Positions 12,149-23,339 of a stretch of DNA of 64,000 nt are shown here, in pieces. The position numbers and the translations under genes are program-made. The notes beneath the pieces were generated by a model that saw nothing but the letters and a program-made list of their open reading frames with translations, had not been told where the DNA came from and did not search any database. Location: assembly GCA_963920635.1 (NCBI GenBank), contig OY987304.1, forward strand, positions 33,728,365 to 33,792,364, written 5' to 3'. Numbering within the stretch: the stretch's first letter is position 1; the number at the start of each line of letters is the position of its first letter. This DNA is from Pseudeuparius sepicola (taxonomy: Eukaryota; Arthropoda; Insecta; Coleoptera; Anthribidae).

Positions 12149-14526
12149 ACAGGGTGATTTATTCATAACTACATTAATTTTAACAGTGGGTAGGGAAAAA
12201 TGCTATGAATGCGAAATCGCAATTAAAAAAATTCCAACTTTTTTTTAAAGCCGGAATTATTTTTTTTCTAAACCGCATTTTTACCTATTTGGCCCTCTAT
12301 TTACGGCTGCCACTGGATTGCTTTCAGGGCGCATGAGGCATCGGACGACGCTTGCCGTTGCGCGCGTCAACATTGTTGCCAGATGTACGCAACTTTCGTA
12401 AATTTAAAGGAATGTTTTCAGTACATAATTATTTGTATTGTAGGCGAATGTTCCGCCAAATGCTTGCAGAAATTATGGACAAATGTTAACGCTTACCTCT
12501 TGTAACGGTTAGTTTTGCCCTGAGACACCTTAAGGTGAGCCTTAAGGGATAAATGCCAACGAGAAAAATAAATGAAACGACTGCTTACGTGACCTTTTGA
12601 TTTTTGGATGCTTTATTAAGTAGGTACCTATTCAACTAGGGGGCTTACATGATTTCGTGGACCTCGACACCACTGAAGACGATTTTTTCTCGATAAAACG
12701 AACTTCACTCACTTTCGCTTGGGGCACTAATATTTCCGCTCACTAGTTCACTGATAATCCTTTTTACTACACCAAGCCGCTCCTAGAGTAAGTAGTTGTG
12801 TTCTGTGATTGTTCTGCTTCCTCTGAAATAAGAACGTCAAAATTAGCCAACATCTCTGGGATACAGTTGCTTAAAATTACCTTACTTTCCGCTTAAGTTG
12901 GTTACCATCACCAACGATACACTTCTCATTCCTTTATTTCTCGTTATGTTTGCTTTTCATTGTTACTAGGGATCCATATTTGCAATAGAATCGTTTCCGT
13001 GGGGGTGGTCCTCCTCTGTGACATTGGTTCAGTCGTAAGTACTTGAATCTTTCTAATTTCCACCTTTCGATCTTTACAGCTTTTTCTAGTTTCTTTTCCT
13101 GCCGTTAGGTATGTTACCGGGTATAGCCTGATGTGTAACCTACCGAGTCTTAGTATTATTTCTGGGCGAGTTAGGGATGATGGGTTGTTAAAAGTCCTTA
13201 GCTTTCTTGACTTCTGTTTGTCACAACCCTTGTCGTGCAGTCGTTAGTAGGAGTAGGAGGATGTGTGTAGCCCGAACTCCGTAAAAGGAGCTTGGCGATT
13301 GCCCGTGGCCGAGAATTTCCGGCACGCGGCGCGTTGGTGTTTGCGGCATTGATCCTTGCCAAGTTTCTGCAGAGTGCACTGTGAATTTCCTTTCGTTTCT
13401 CGCACTCCGCCTCACTAATCGCACATGTGATGTTATTGTTTCCCGTATTTCACAATGCACATTCTCCGTATTTTGGTTTGGATATTTTTAAAGGTTATGT
13501 CCCATGTCGCATTCATTGACACTACTTCGTTCGTAGAAAGCATTCCCGTAATGAAACGTCGTTGTGGTTTCGTACTTAGTTTCGCTACCTGCCGATAGGT
13601 GGCGCGCTTCTAAATAGTTCCGCGGTAGCTTGACTGACATTCTGCAGGCATTCTCCATGAAGGATCATTATTATGTCTTATCATTTCCGCATTTGTCTAG
13701 AGAACCGTTTTGGTAAAAAAGCAAAAATGTTGCACAAAGAGTACCGAATATACCTACAGAATGTAGGCAACTCTGGTTTCTGTAGTACGTGCTGCCATCT
13801 ATTAGAAAGGTTCGCTAGTTACCGTGTCATAAAGCGCGCTGTAGACTTTCGGTTTTGAACACACAGAGGGTGACTGAGAGCTCAACCACAGATTCGGCGA
13901 CGTTAATACCAACGAGATGGCGCCACATACAATAGAAACCGGCAGCAGATCCTTGACAATGACAAGTTTGACGTAATAAATAATAGTTGTGGAATGCGGA
14001 TGGGACGCCTGCGTTCTTTTTAATAAAATTTTTGTCTTAAATCTCAAAATCTAGCGAATTTCGGAGACAGTTTCAGTCTTTTGAGGTTTCAGTATTTTCC
14101 ACCCTCTGTAGACACTGAGTGCGTTTTGTGCGTGTGATTGTAAAGGCCTTTTGTATTGTTATAGCGGGTGCTGTGAAAAGTGTAGTGATAAGGGTCTCTC
14201 GAGTTAGATGCTGAACACGCCAAGTCCAAGGTGTGCTAACACCCTGTTATTGGCATATCAACTAGGTAAATAATTCATAAACTGAATATTTTTTCGTAAT
14301 TAAATTATCAATAAATAATGGCAACGTCGCGGCCGGTACCATGTGCTGCAGCATAACGTCGTAGCCACATGCGTTCAGGTGCGCCTCGTTACGCGGGATT
14401 TGGGATAAATTGCCCCATTATTTAAACATGCAGCAAAAAATTTTTTTTTTGCGTTTTCGGTATATATGTACCTCCCTGATGACGTGGTTAAAATTAATGT
14501 ATTTATGAATAAATCACCCTGTATTA
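12149..14526. mobile_element. 2.4-kb non-autonomous TIR element (mariner-type ends)
   Basis: Left end TACAGGGTGATTTATTCATA at about 12149 and the inverted right end ending at about 14526 match over about 37 bp, interrupted by one mismatch. Both sit at TA. The interior contains GC-richer stretches (12310-12380, 13200-13460, 14320-14400) and several short open frames on both strands. None of these carries a recognisable transposase motif. I treat it as a non-autonomous mariner/Tc1-type passenger element that split repeat family B. Confidence 0.65.
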
Positions 14527-14914
14527 AAAAAAAAACATTAGTTTTGTCTATTATTTCGAAACGCGTCGCACACAATATTGTTTTTCTGAAAGGTTAAAAT
14601 AATAGTTTGTTAAACTACGTAAATAAGCACCACCTCAGGTGTAGGGTGTAGGTGCGAAGTGCGAATATAATAATCTTTCATGAAAGTGTTATCAGAAAAG
14701 CTTACAAATATTTTATTACTTTGGCTGCTGGAATTACCCTAGTTACAAGCTTTTATGTAACTTGCTGTTTCTGTTAGAGTGCGTGTGTTATTATGCAATC
14801 TTGCAACTGGGTTCTAAACCACTTCCAACCAACCGATTGAGTTCAATCAAATTGTTCACTTTTGGTGCTTGTGACAATAAAATTTAGTAAGTATACTCAA
14901 TATTGTAATTTATT

Positions 14915-15300
14915 CAAAATGGCCGCGGCTCCAGAAGGCGGATACCTTTTTCTTTACAACCCCATTGCATGGATATCAAATGGTTTAACGAGTAGAAAAC
15001 GATAAATTCAGTGACGTCAAATTACCTATTTTTTACAACCTCTTTGAGATGGGTATCAAATAAAAGAGTTTAGGGAGTAGAAAATGATAAAGTGAGTGAC
15101 GTCATACTAAATCCAATATGGCTGCCGCCCCAAAATGGTGGATTACCTATTTCTTCAAACCTCCTTGTTATGGGTATCAAAAAATGAAAGTGTTTGTCTA
15201 GGAGAAAGCGATAAGGTGAGTGATGTTATACTAAATTTAATATGGCGGATTCCCCAAGATGACCGATGCCCAAAGATGGCGGACTTAATTTCTTTACTAC
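14915..15300. repeat. degenerate tandem repeat, about 100-bp unit, three copies
   Basis: Each unit carries a pyrimidine-rich ACCT..TTCTTTACAACC-like start, ATGGGTATCAAA, GTAGAAAACGATAAA and GTGAGTGACGTCA. Units begin near 14945, 15027 and 15143. CAATATGGCGG-type motifs lie between units. This is a known style of insect repetitive DNA and is not coding. Confidence 0.6.
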
Positions 15301-15682
15301 TCGTGACATGTAAATTAAATACTGTAAATTAAATACTGAAAAGCGCAAAATAAAATAAAGTTAAGTTTCCGTTAACGTGATTCAAAATTGAATGCCAAAT
15401 TATGAAAAGCTTTTTGAAACCAAAAATCTTGTAGGGCGAATTGTACAGGGTGATCCAAGCAAGAGTTCCCCTCTTACTTTTTATTTTTCAACAAAAAAAA
15501 AAGTTTTATACAAAAATTTTATTTTCTACTCATCTCAGGGCACACTTCAAAAAAACAATTGAGCATCGCCTTTTCAAAGTATAGACTGAACCTATGTTTT
15601 TTTAATGGGACATACTATAAATTATTGAATTTTCGGAATCTACGATTCATCCCGATCCCAACGATATATATACAGGGTGTCC

Positions 15683-16420
15683 CGAAATTAGCCTGCCATC
15701 ATTTACCAGCGTGTTCTACGACCTAAAAAATGAAAAAAGTTACTATAAACATGGCCTCAAAAATGCCCCCTAATGGGGCTATAGCCCCCGAAAGGGGCAG
15801 TTTCACAAACGGGTTTCTATAAATATTTCCAGAACGAACAAAGATAAAATTCTGATATTTGGTATGTGATGTACCTGTGAGATTTGACATTTACCGAGGT
15901 AGCGAGAGTTAGACATTCTTAATCATAGGCATCCCAAATGGGGGGTTCAGGAGTTAAAATTACCCCAATTTTTTTTGTATACTTTTTCCAGATTTCTTGC
16001 GAAATTTTGAAAGTTGAAGGTATTCTACTAAGGAAACGTGCTCTTGTTGAACTTCGATAGCATGCATCGTTTTCGAGTAAACTCGTTTTGAAAATTTTTT
16101 GGAGTACCATGAAAATGCCTTTATTAGAAATTAGCCTGCCATAATTTACCACAACGTTTTTTGATACAAAAAAATGAAAAAAGGTCCTATAACATGGCCT
16201 CAAAAAAGTCTCCTAAGGGGGCTATAGCCCCCGAACAGCACACTTTGGCAAACGGTTCTTTCTAAATATTTCCAGAACGAACAAAGATAAAATTTATGAA
16301 ATTTGGTGTGTGATATACCTGTGAGATTTGACGTTTACCCAGGTAGAGATAGTTTGACATTCTTCGTCATTGGCTTCCCAAATAAGGAGATAAAAATATC
16401 CCCAATTTTTTTGTGCGCTT
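15683..16420 (+). repeat. tandem duplication of a TIR-adjacent block, about 445-bp period
   Basis: GAAATTAGCCTGCCAT at 15685 and 16130 starts two homologous blocks. Shared text includes GGGGCTATAGCCCCCGAA and ATATTTCCAGAACGAACAAAG. The second block lacks the TACAGGGTGTCCC terminus that begins the first. A third, inverted and partial copy runs at about 16440-16600. Confidence 0.7.
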
Positions 16421-16599
16421 TTTTCATGATTTATTCTCCCAGGTATGTCACACCAAATTTCAGAATTTTTTCTTTGCTTGTTCTGAAAATATTTAGAAAA
16501 AACCGTTTGCCAAAGTGTCCATTTCGGGAGATATAGCCTTCTTAGGGGGCATTTTAGTGGCCATGTTTATAGGTACTTTTTCATTTTTTGGGTCGATAT

Positions 16600-16820
16600 T
16601 CTAATGATAGGTTTTCTAATTCACCACCAAGGACATTTCTTAACATACATAATATATCTAAGTAACTATCCGCATTACAAGAAGTGTTAAAGAAGTATGG
16701 AACTATTATTCCGTAATAAGAAATAGCGCACCACACATTTACTTTAGTAAAGTACTGACGCCCCCGTGGTATCCGAAAATGCGGATTATAATCACTCCAA
16801 TGTGAATGTTGCGAAGCCAC
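16600..16820 (-). pseudogene. mariner-like transposase fragment
   Basis: The - strand reads HWSDYNPHF, then KVNVWCAISYYGIIVPYFF. This is the region around and after the second structural block of the DDE/D catalytic domain in insect mariner-like transposases ('NPH...KVNVWC.I....IIGPYFF'). Gly-Pro is replaced by Val-Pro and stops appear on both sides. The upstream catalytic Asp segment and the C-terminus are missing or unreadable. It sits about 190 bp from the left Polinton end. Confidence 0.65.
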
Positions 16821-17001
16821 AAAACCATTGGTTAGAAAAGTTTATGAAATTACCTTTCCATACGGCTATCCCACAAACAAAAATCCAAACATTTTGCTTC
16901 ATCACCGACTTCCAAAAAAGATGAAAAACTCGCTTGTATGGATTTTTCATATTGTGAATTCTGAATTTCTGATTTGCGACTTTTTAACGAATTGGAGATT
17001 T

Positions 17002-17007
17002 CAGCTC
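17002..17007. repeat. Polinton target-site duplication, left (CAGCTC)
   Basis: CAGCTC immediately precedes the AGTAG terminus and is identical to 34094-34099. Six base pairs is the size made by Polinton integrases. Confidence 0.93.
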
Positions 17008-17900
17008 AGTAGAGAGGAAAAGGGGTCGATCCATCTTCCATCTCACTCGCACTCATGTATTTTCCCATATAAGATAACGACTTCCGGTGCGGTCTTATCG
17101 CTACTTTTGATCTGTCTCTCTCGGGCGCGGCGTTCGCGGCGTTGCCGGATCCTCGATTTTGTCGTGTAGGTGCGACGTTGCCTTTTCCTGGAATGCAATA
17201 AAAAAAGCCCGTGTGTGGAATCGAACCGGTTCCGTTCGTGTCCCGATCCCGTCGCCTTGACCACTCGTCCACCCGTCCATATTCTAATCGCACCGTAGAA
17301 ATGTCAAGGTTCTGTCTCGCCGACGTCATCCGTTCGGGCGCGCGCGCGCTTGCACCTCGAGGGACGCCTGTCAGGTAGCGTGAAAGGATCCAGATCCGGG
17401 GGCCTGAGAGGGAGGGGAGTCTTGAGCCTGTCTTAGATGTCAAAATGTGCTGAGATTGGAAAAATAGAGTGACGTTAGGTTGAGAAAAATATGAACAAAA
17501 GTTAGGTTGGGAAAAAATAGGATGGGAGAAATATACAGATAGAAAAAAAGAGAAATATACAGGATGGTGGAAATATACAGTGTGGACAAATATTAAGAGA
17601 AAAAATACAGAATGTGCGAAATATACAGAATGGGACAAAAAGAGAAATATACAGGATGGTAGAAATATACAGAGCGGAGAAATATAGATAGAAAAAATAC
17701 AGGATGGAACAAAACGAGAAATATACAGGATGGTAGAAATATACAGAGCGGACAAATATAGGTAGAAAAAATATAGGATGGAACAAAAAGAGAAATATAC
17801 AGAGCGGACAAATAGAGAGAAAAATACAGAATGTGAGAAATATACAGAATGGACAAATATAAAAAAATATACAGGATGGAACAAAATGAGAAATATATAT
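17008..17900 (+). repeat. Polinton left terminal inverted repeat
   Basis: The outer part (17008-about 17436) is nearly identical to the inverse of 33672-34093, with only a handful of substitutions. It holds a tRNA-like Pol III motif and a GC-rich CGCGCG tract. The inner part (about 17530-17900) is an imperfect minisatellite of units such as GAAATATACAGGATGG and ACAAAAAGAGAAATATACAG. Long 'open frames' over this array are only minisatellite translations. Confidence 0.9.
17200..17279 (-). promoter_or_regulatory. tRNA-like Pol III promoter motif in the left TIR
   Basis: On the - strand an A-box-like GTGGACGAGTGGTCAAGGCG is followed by a perfect B-box-like GGTTCGATTCC and a run of seven T (Pol III terminator-like). 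The spacing suits a short class II tRNA-derived promoter. The acceptor and anticodon arms do not pair, so it is not a functional tRNA. It is duplicated in the right TIR and points toward the element end here. Confidence 0.5.
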
Positions 17901-17905
17901 GACAT

Positions 17906-18367
17906 ATCTTTGTCTAGGATGCCTTGGAGATCGTTTTGGGGGAATCTCTTGGGTCTTAGAAGATGTTAAAAATGTCTTTAGACGATCCTAAAGGAAAATT
18001 AATCTTGAAATCAGCTCGTGAATGGATTCAAGTTTCGAAAAAAAAAATGCTTTTTTGACAAATATGATTAAAGGATAAGGGAAAAATAAAAGATACCTAT
18101 AGATATACATATTTTTTATTGATAAACACACGCAAAAAAAATAATTACAATAATTACAAATATATAAAAATAACATTTGGGGTAATTTCGTGGGTTAGGT
18201 ATACAGGTTCACAAAGTCAATATTTAAAACTTTAGCTTAACGAAGGCAAAAAAGAATACAACGAACGCAAAAAAGATCACAACGAACGCAAAAGGATTAC
18301 AACGTACACGGAAAATTATATAAAAAAATTTTTTGCAATATTTTTACATTTTCCAACAACAGATTTT
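17906..18367. other. Polinton left spacer between TIR and first gene
   Basis: AT-rich and non-coding. It holds a short tandem repeat (ACAACGAACGCAAAA, about 3.5 imperfect copies, 18239-18311). I see no ORF of interest. It could hold the 3' end of the 199-aa gene's transcript. Confidence 0.5.
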
Positions 18368-18967
18368 TTAAAATTCAATAGCCGAATAGTCGTTTTCATC
18401 ATGCATATTTTCAAAACATAAATGTGGGTTATACAATTCGAAGAGGGGAGTTCTAGAACAATTTTTGCACCATTCTTGCGGATTTTTAATCCACCTGTCC
18501 ATGACTTGAGTAACGTGCGATGAGAAATGCTTGCGTTTTTTCTTGGGTGCGCGACGAATATTCTTATACTCTTCAAGTATATATTGAACTACACCTTTGC
18601 AGTAGAAACAAACTTTCAAATTTTCTAACTGTGGAAACGTAAAATATTCCGTGGAAACACAAAAAGGCATGTCATATTCTTCCGGTAAAAAAATCATTCT
18701 TTCATCGAACCAGAGATCATCCCACGCGGGTTGATTTATTAAGAAAGTCACTTCTCTGGGCGTCAGCTGTTCATCAAAATTTATCGAGTCCCGATCTGCA
18801 TCCTGCCAATCGTGAATGGTTTCTTTGTAATTTTGAAACTTGTACTTCGTAAAATCACTAATAATTTCATATTGTAGAAGCTGCGGCAGATCCGTCTTTA
18901 GAATGTGACACGACATTTTGAGATTTCGGACAATTTCTTTTTTAACGAGATTTTGTAATGACAACAT
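18368..18967 (-). CDS. 199-aa Polinton accessory protein with SOCS-box-like N-terminus
   Basis: Intact frame from ATG at 18967. I do not recognise the whole protein. The first 40 residues read SLQNLVKKEIVRNL, then ILKTDLPQLLQYEI. This resembles the elongin-BC box (SLxxLxxxxI, although Cys is replaced by Val) followed by a cullin-box-like LPxxLxxY of SOCS-box proteins. The C-terminal half has CFYC and WCKNC, a possible Cys zinc site, and a basic KKKRKH stretch. It lies at the far left, downstream of the polymerase, where Polintons and related viruses often carry variable accessory genes. AAGTGCAC lies 12-19 nt upstream of the ATG and also precedes the fibre-like gene. The ubiquitin-ligase adaptor role is inferred only. 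Confidence 0.55.
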   Translation of the reverse strand: MLSLQNLVKKEIVRNLKMSCHILKTDLPQLLQYEIISDFTKYKFQNYKETIHDWQDADRDSINFDEQLTPREVTFLINQPAWDDLWFDERMIFLPEEYDMPFCVSTEYFTFPQLENLKVCFYCKGVVQYILEEYKNIRRAPKKKRKHFSSHVTQVMDRWIKNPQEWCKNCSRTPLFELYNPHLCFENMHDENDYSAIEF

Positions 18968-19134
18968 TTTTTGTGTGGTGCACTTAAAACGAATTAAATT
19001 GGTAAATAATACCCGAGATGTATGCGAGTTTATCAGTTTCCGCTAACATTTCCCGTTGACGACCGTCTTATCAACCCGCACACCGCATACATTTCCTGTT
19101 ATGCAGTTATGCAAATTTGAAAAATATATTATGG
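18968..19134. other. intergenic region upstream of the 199-aa gene
   Basis: 167 bp without coding, likely containing the promoter of the 199-aa gene and the end of the polymerase transcript. The AAGTGCAC motif lies at 18979-18986 on the - strand. Confidence 0.4.
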
Positions 19135-22100
19135 TCAATCATCGTAGCCTAACGGAACTGTACTAATTTTATCTTCGAGGATTTTGCGTTTGTCGTCAAA
19201 GTTGCTCAAGGCATTTTTATTAACCGTAAATGAATAAATATTATGTTTTTCGGATCTTATCGTATTAAATTTGGAATACAGGTTTGAAGCAGTGCCGAAA
19301 AGAATATCTTTATAATTTTGAAATGTTAAGTTATTAACAGCGAATTTTCCCACACCCTTAGCTTTCTTTATCGAAATTTCCGAATCATCGTCTTCATTGT
19401 GAAATTTGAACGCGTACATTTTTGCGGCCAGGCCGACAAATTCTGAAATAATGTTACCTTTTACTTCGTCTTTAATATACCCGATTTTCTTCTTGTTAAA
19501 TTTTGCAATTTTAAACACGTTCCCGTCCGGATAATCGCTGGTATCGAAAAATTTGATGCAGTCATTTCGAATGATTTCGTAAAAATCGCGACAAAAAATA
19601 TGATACATGAGGGAATCGGTATCGGAATACAGCAGCTTTATTTCCCTTACAGGTAATTTTGTGAAATAATTATAGTGAAAATCGTACACGAGGCTTTTGG
19701 AAATGTCTAGCACGGAAATGCCTACATAAATAGGTTTATTAAACAACAATTCGGTTTTTTTCATTTCTACGGCTATCAGATTTTCCGAGAAAATTTGCAA
19801 AGAATCAAAATTGGGTTGGGCAATAAGTTTTCTGGCTCCGTATCTCCCGTCCCAGCTAGTGACTAACCTAATATCCCTGTTATTTCTTATATTCTGGAGC
19901 GTTTTACCGTAAAAAATGTTATTTTTTCTTTTGTATAAATCCTGTTCAAATTCTGATTTTGCCTGAGCGCGCAAACCCGTGTTTAGATCCATATATTTTT
20001 TTAACCAGGCCCTTTGTTTAAATTTTAAAACCCTATGAATTTGTATCAATTTAATGCCCAAATTTAAAGCTTGGATAAGAAGTTTGTAATGTACAACGTA
20101 CTTTTCTCTTTTGAAAAATGTGCTGGTCAATTTCTTAGGTTTTCCCGACGTTGTTTCATAGTGGTGCGGGAGCAACGGAAAGTCTCTGTGTTTTTCAAAA
20201 AGTTCTTGGGGATAATCGAGCGTTACTTCTAAAATATACCCAATTCCTTCGCCCCAACCGTTAATATCAATACCTGTTTCCGTGATATATCCGTGTCTAG
20301 AAGATTTTATGAACATTTCAATTTTTTCTAAATCATGTTCCCATTCAAAATTGGAGACGGGAAGTGGACAGGACATAGAAAAACCATAAAGGTTATTTAC
20401 ATCCCCATAAAAAATGTATGAGTCTGGGGATGATTCGTCATAATTTTTCATGTATTTATTATTCGCTTTCGCGTATCGATTGGAACAAATAACGAGCCCT
20501 CCTCTAATGCCTTTTTCGATAAACAAAATCATATTGTAATCGGTCAACAATTCCATTTCAACTTTCGTCATCTTTAGCATGGCGTCCCAGGAAAAATGGG
20601 CCGCGGTGAAGAAATGTGCAGCGTCTAGACCGTAATTATTAATGCAAAAATCGCGATAGTTCTCAAAAATGTCCGCCAGTAAGATTACATCTATTCGGAG
20701 ATATAGATCGCTATATTGCCCCAAATTTTGTATTTTGAAGGTTTTCCAAACATTTTGAGCATGCAAGTATTTTTCATTGGAAATTGTTTCCCCCGTCAAT
20801 TTACTGTTAAAATGGTGCATGGCGGGCAGTTCGTTTTCGCTTAATTTTGAAACAGAATCGAGATAGTCGTATGGAAACACGCCCTTCTTAATAGCTAAAT
20901 TAAATTGATCGGGGTCTGGAAAAGTCTTACGCGTTAAAACGAACTGATCGGCATTAAGCGATTCAGCTAACTTTTCCAAGGAAGCGGGTAAAAATCTCAA
21001 ACTGTCCAAAAATCGCATATAAAGAGTTCCCGACCTTTTACTGAAAGAAATAAATTTTTCAAACGAAATCGGCAATAGGGAAATTGGCTGATCGTCAAAA
21101 TTCAACTCCCTGATAATAAAATGTGCGTCATAGCCGCTTAAATTGTGAAAAAATATAGGCACAAAATTCACGTTTTTACATTGCAAATTACAGTTATTAC
21201 AAAGTGTTTTTCGATATTCACCTGTCACATGATTATGATCGAAAACTTTCGGGTTACTTTCCGAAAATAATTCATCGCAAATCATACACCTGATGACGTT
21301 ATCATGATTTATTTGCTGTTCTAGAGAAATTTTTGACATTGGTAATTTAGTTTTTAATATGTCCTCAATTGTTTTCATTTCAAGACGAATTTTGTTAACG
21401 AACCATTTTACTGGGGCTTCTCCCCTGTATATCTCAAAGTGTGATAATGTTTCATCGAACGAGCAGACTACCTGATAAGCTATACTAAAAGGTTCGTGTT
21501 TTTGGTAGGGATTGGTGTACGATTTCAAGGGATTATTTTCACAATTTTCTATATTGACCGTTAAACATTCTATATCTGCATAAATGGAAAAGGGAACCTT
21601 TACGGTTTTTTTGATGTCCTTAAATTTTAAAATGTTTTCATTTTTATTAGGTAAAATAATTTTGACTGGATCTACTCTTTGACAATCCTCTAAATGTGTC
21701 GTTAGTTGTTCATTGGAATTGAAATTACACAAACAGCGATCACATATGAATTTTTCCTCCCTATGTTTGTTAATTTGATTTCCCGTCAAACTACCTAAAT
21801 CTAAAATGTAGCAAAAATGTCCCGAACTCGATCTGAACTTGGTCAAATAAAGCAAATTTACGTGAATTTCCTTAAGTTCTTTTGTGTGATAAATCGGACC
21901 GTTAATTTTTTTCTTTATGCTATCGTACCCAAAAACATTCACCGAAATGGTAGGATTTTGTTTTTCAAATTTAGACAAGTCTGTTATTTTCATAGGTAGT
22001 TCAATGTTTCTGAAATTTAAAAATTCATAATAATTTTGCGGGTAGTCAGATGGATCGGTGGACATAATTTTGGTAACACCCGCCAATATGCACCAAACAA

Positions 22101-22922
22101 AACAACGCCTATCTACAGATTTTATATTTAAGATACATTGTTTTCTTTTTAATTCCACAGGTAAATCGATAAAAGATCCTCCATTTATCGGATCATACTT
22201 ATTGATATTAACAGTTAAATTAATAATTTCTTTTAAAGTCCATCCCGAATCCCCTTCTTCGAATTCAGACATACTATTCAAAATAAGATCAGTGAAAAAA
22301 GTAAAAACATCTTGTATGTGCGTTTCCTCGATAATTTCCTTGTTTGGTGTTGAAAAATGTTTAATTTCGCTTATTTCAACCTCTTCGGAATCCCTAACGG
22401 TTTTCTTAACAAAAACAGCGTATAAAATAACGTTACACTTGATACATTTTAAACGAGACAGAAAATAAATAATCTTACGTTTAAAAATCGGGAAACAAGC
22501 TGACAGAAATTCATCGGGCAGAAGGTAGTCGCCGCTGTTGACTAAGGCACCTGTCACCAGACGTCTTTGTAATGCTGAAGTAATCTGTAAATGCAGGAAG
22601 ATGTAGAGAAATTTTTTTAAAAAAATAAACCAACCTCAATCCACTTTACTTTCTTGCTTGAAGACGTTTCCGGCAATGGTGCAGGAATGGTGCCGCCCAC
22701 CTTTGCATTTTCCAGTTTTTGAAAAAGCTTAAGTTGAAAGGATTCCAACGTCGCCAGGATGAATTCCAATCTTCTTTTTTCGGAGAGTTTTGCTGATCCG
22801 AGAAGGAGGCTTCTGCAGCGATCGATGTATTTTCCATTTTTTCCGATTAGGTTCGATAAATCACCCTCTGTTTGCGCCAAATAATACAAGTTTTGAACGG
22901 ACTGAATTGTGCTGTGATCCAT
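19135..22922 (-). CDS. POLB: protein-primed family B DNA polymerase (two exons)
   Basis: Replicative polymerase of the element; in this family synthesis starts from a terminal protein at the TIR ends. Exon 1 is 22922-22635 (ATG at 22922) and exon 2 is 22584-19135. The 50-bp gap has GAG|GTTGGT and TTTACAG|ATT splice sites in phase 0, and exon 2 has no ATG of its own near its start. The total is about 1,245 aa, normal for the family. Motifs by position: C2H2-like zinc finger (about 21740), Exo I YADIEC (about 21580), an endonuclease VII-like zinc segment with DHNHVTGEYRKTLCNNC (about 21230), Exo II NLSGYDAHF (about 21135), Exo III YLRIDVILLAD (about 20690), Pol A DVNNLYGF (about 20390), Pol B NIFYGKTLQN (about 19905), Pol C YSDTDS (about 19620). 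All catalytic motifs appear intact. Confidence 0.93.
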
Positions 22923-22982
22923 TTTGTGTGTTTATCTGTAAAAACGATTCTTTAGATTTTCACCGGTAAAAAACAAAAAAAC

Positions 22983-23296
22983 TTACTGTTTATCGGTTCG
23001 GGTTCTGATGTCGATTAGCGCACACTCTTGTCCCATCACCGTCTTCACCTCCTTCACCACTAACACCATTTTACCAGCCCATCGCTGTTTGAACTCCTCC
23101 ACGGCCGCCCGATCAAAAACGTGTAGGAATCTCTTCGGCAGCCAGCAACTAAATTCACCCAAATTGACTCTCCAATTTCCGTGTGTTTTCGGTCCACGTC
23201 TAGAATTATGTACTCCGTGCCCAGTTCCAGTTCGACTAATTTTTTTATCGGATTTAGGTTGAAATTAAGCGCCTCTTCTAATTTCTTGAAATCCAT
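22983..23296 (-). pseudogene. small conserved Polinton protein, frameshifted
   Basis: An ATG at 23296 opens a frame with EYIILDVDRKHTEIGESIW; the continuation (WLPKRF, then a Lys/Val-rich stretch ending IDIRTRTDKQ) is in another frame that stops at 22983. The break is near 23145 and looks like a one-base indel. The pattern (short helix, beta-rich centre, xLPKRF) resembles small nucleic-acid-binding-like proteins that travel with arthropod PolB transposons. An OB-fold ssDNA-binding role is only a guess. GTAAGT and TTTTTACAG around 22930-22990 could define an intron in the leader of the polymerase transcript. The frameshift may be real decay or a sequencing error. Confidence 0.45.
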
Positions 23297-23339
23297 GAGG
23301 AAGCTGTTGACGCGAGGAGGCCACAACGAACAATGAAAC

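Larger units (their letters stand above)
11560..15440. repeat. dispersed repeat family B, copy 1, interrupted by other elements
   Basis: Three blocks (11565-11905, 14690-14800, 15335-15440) are colinear with the single contiguous stretch 61690-62180. Shared text includes GCTGGCGCCCTCCGCACAAT and TAATAGAATATTTCGAAACG. The gaps here hold inserted elements (12149-14526) and minisatellite-like repeats (14915-15300). The family ends at a TACAGGGTGA mariner-type terminus. No gene is seen. Confidence 0.6.

Noticed and set aside
13221..13460. 79-aa open frame in a GC-richer patch
   Set aside because: No recognisable motif, no splice or poly(A) context, and it lies inside a non-autonomous TIR element.
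17530..17900. CRISPR-like regular repeats
   Set aside because: Units are imperfect, directly adjacent without unique spacers, and this is eukaryotic transposon DNA.
17006..17905. Long open frames rich in Phe, Ile, Tyr and Ser on the - strand across the left TIR (and 33316-34200 on +)
   Set aside because: They are translations of the minisatellite units in two or three frames at once plus the TIR. Multiple overlapping frames are open for the same reason and none has a domain.
21817..22468. Open frames on the + strand inside the polymerase gene
   Set aside because: Shadows of the polymerase coding sequence. They overlap conserved polymerase sequence in another frame and have no start context.
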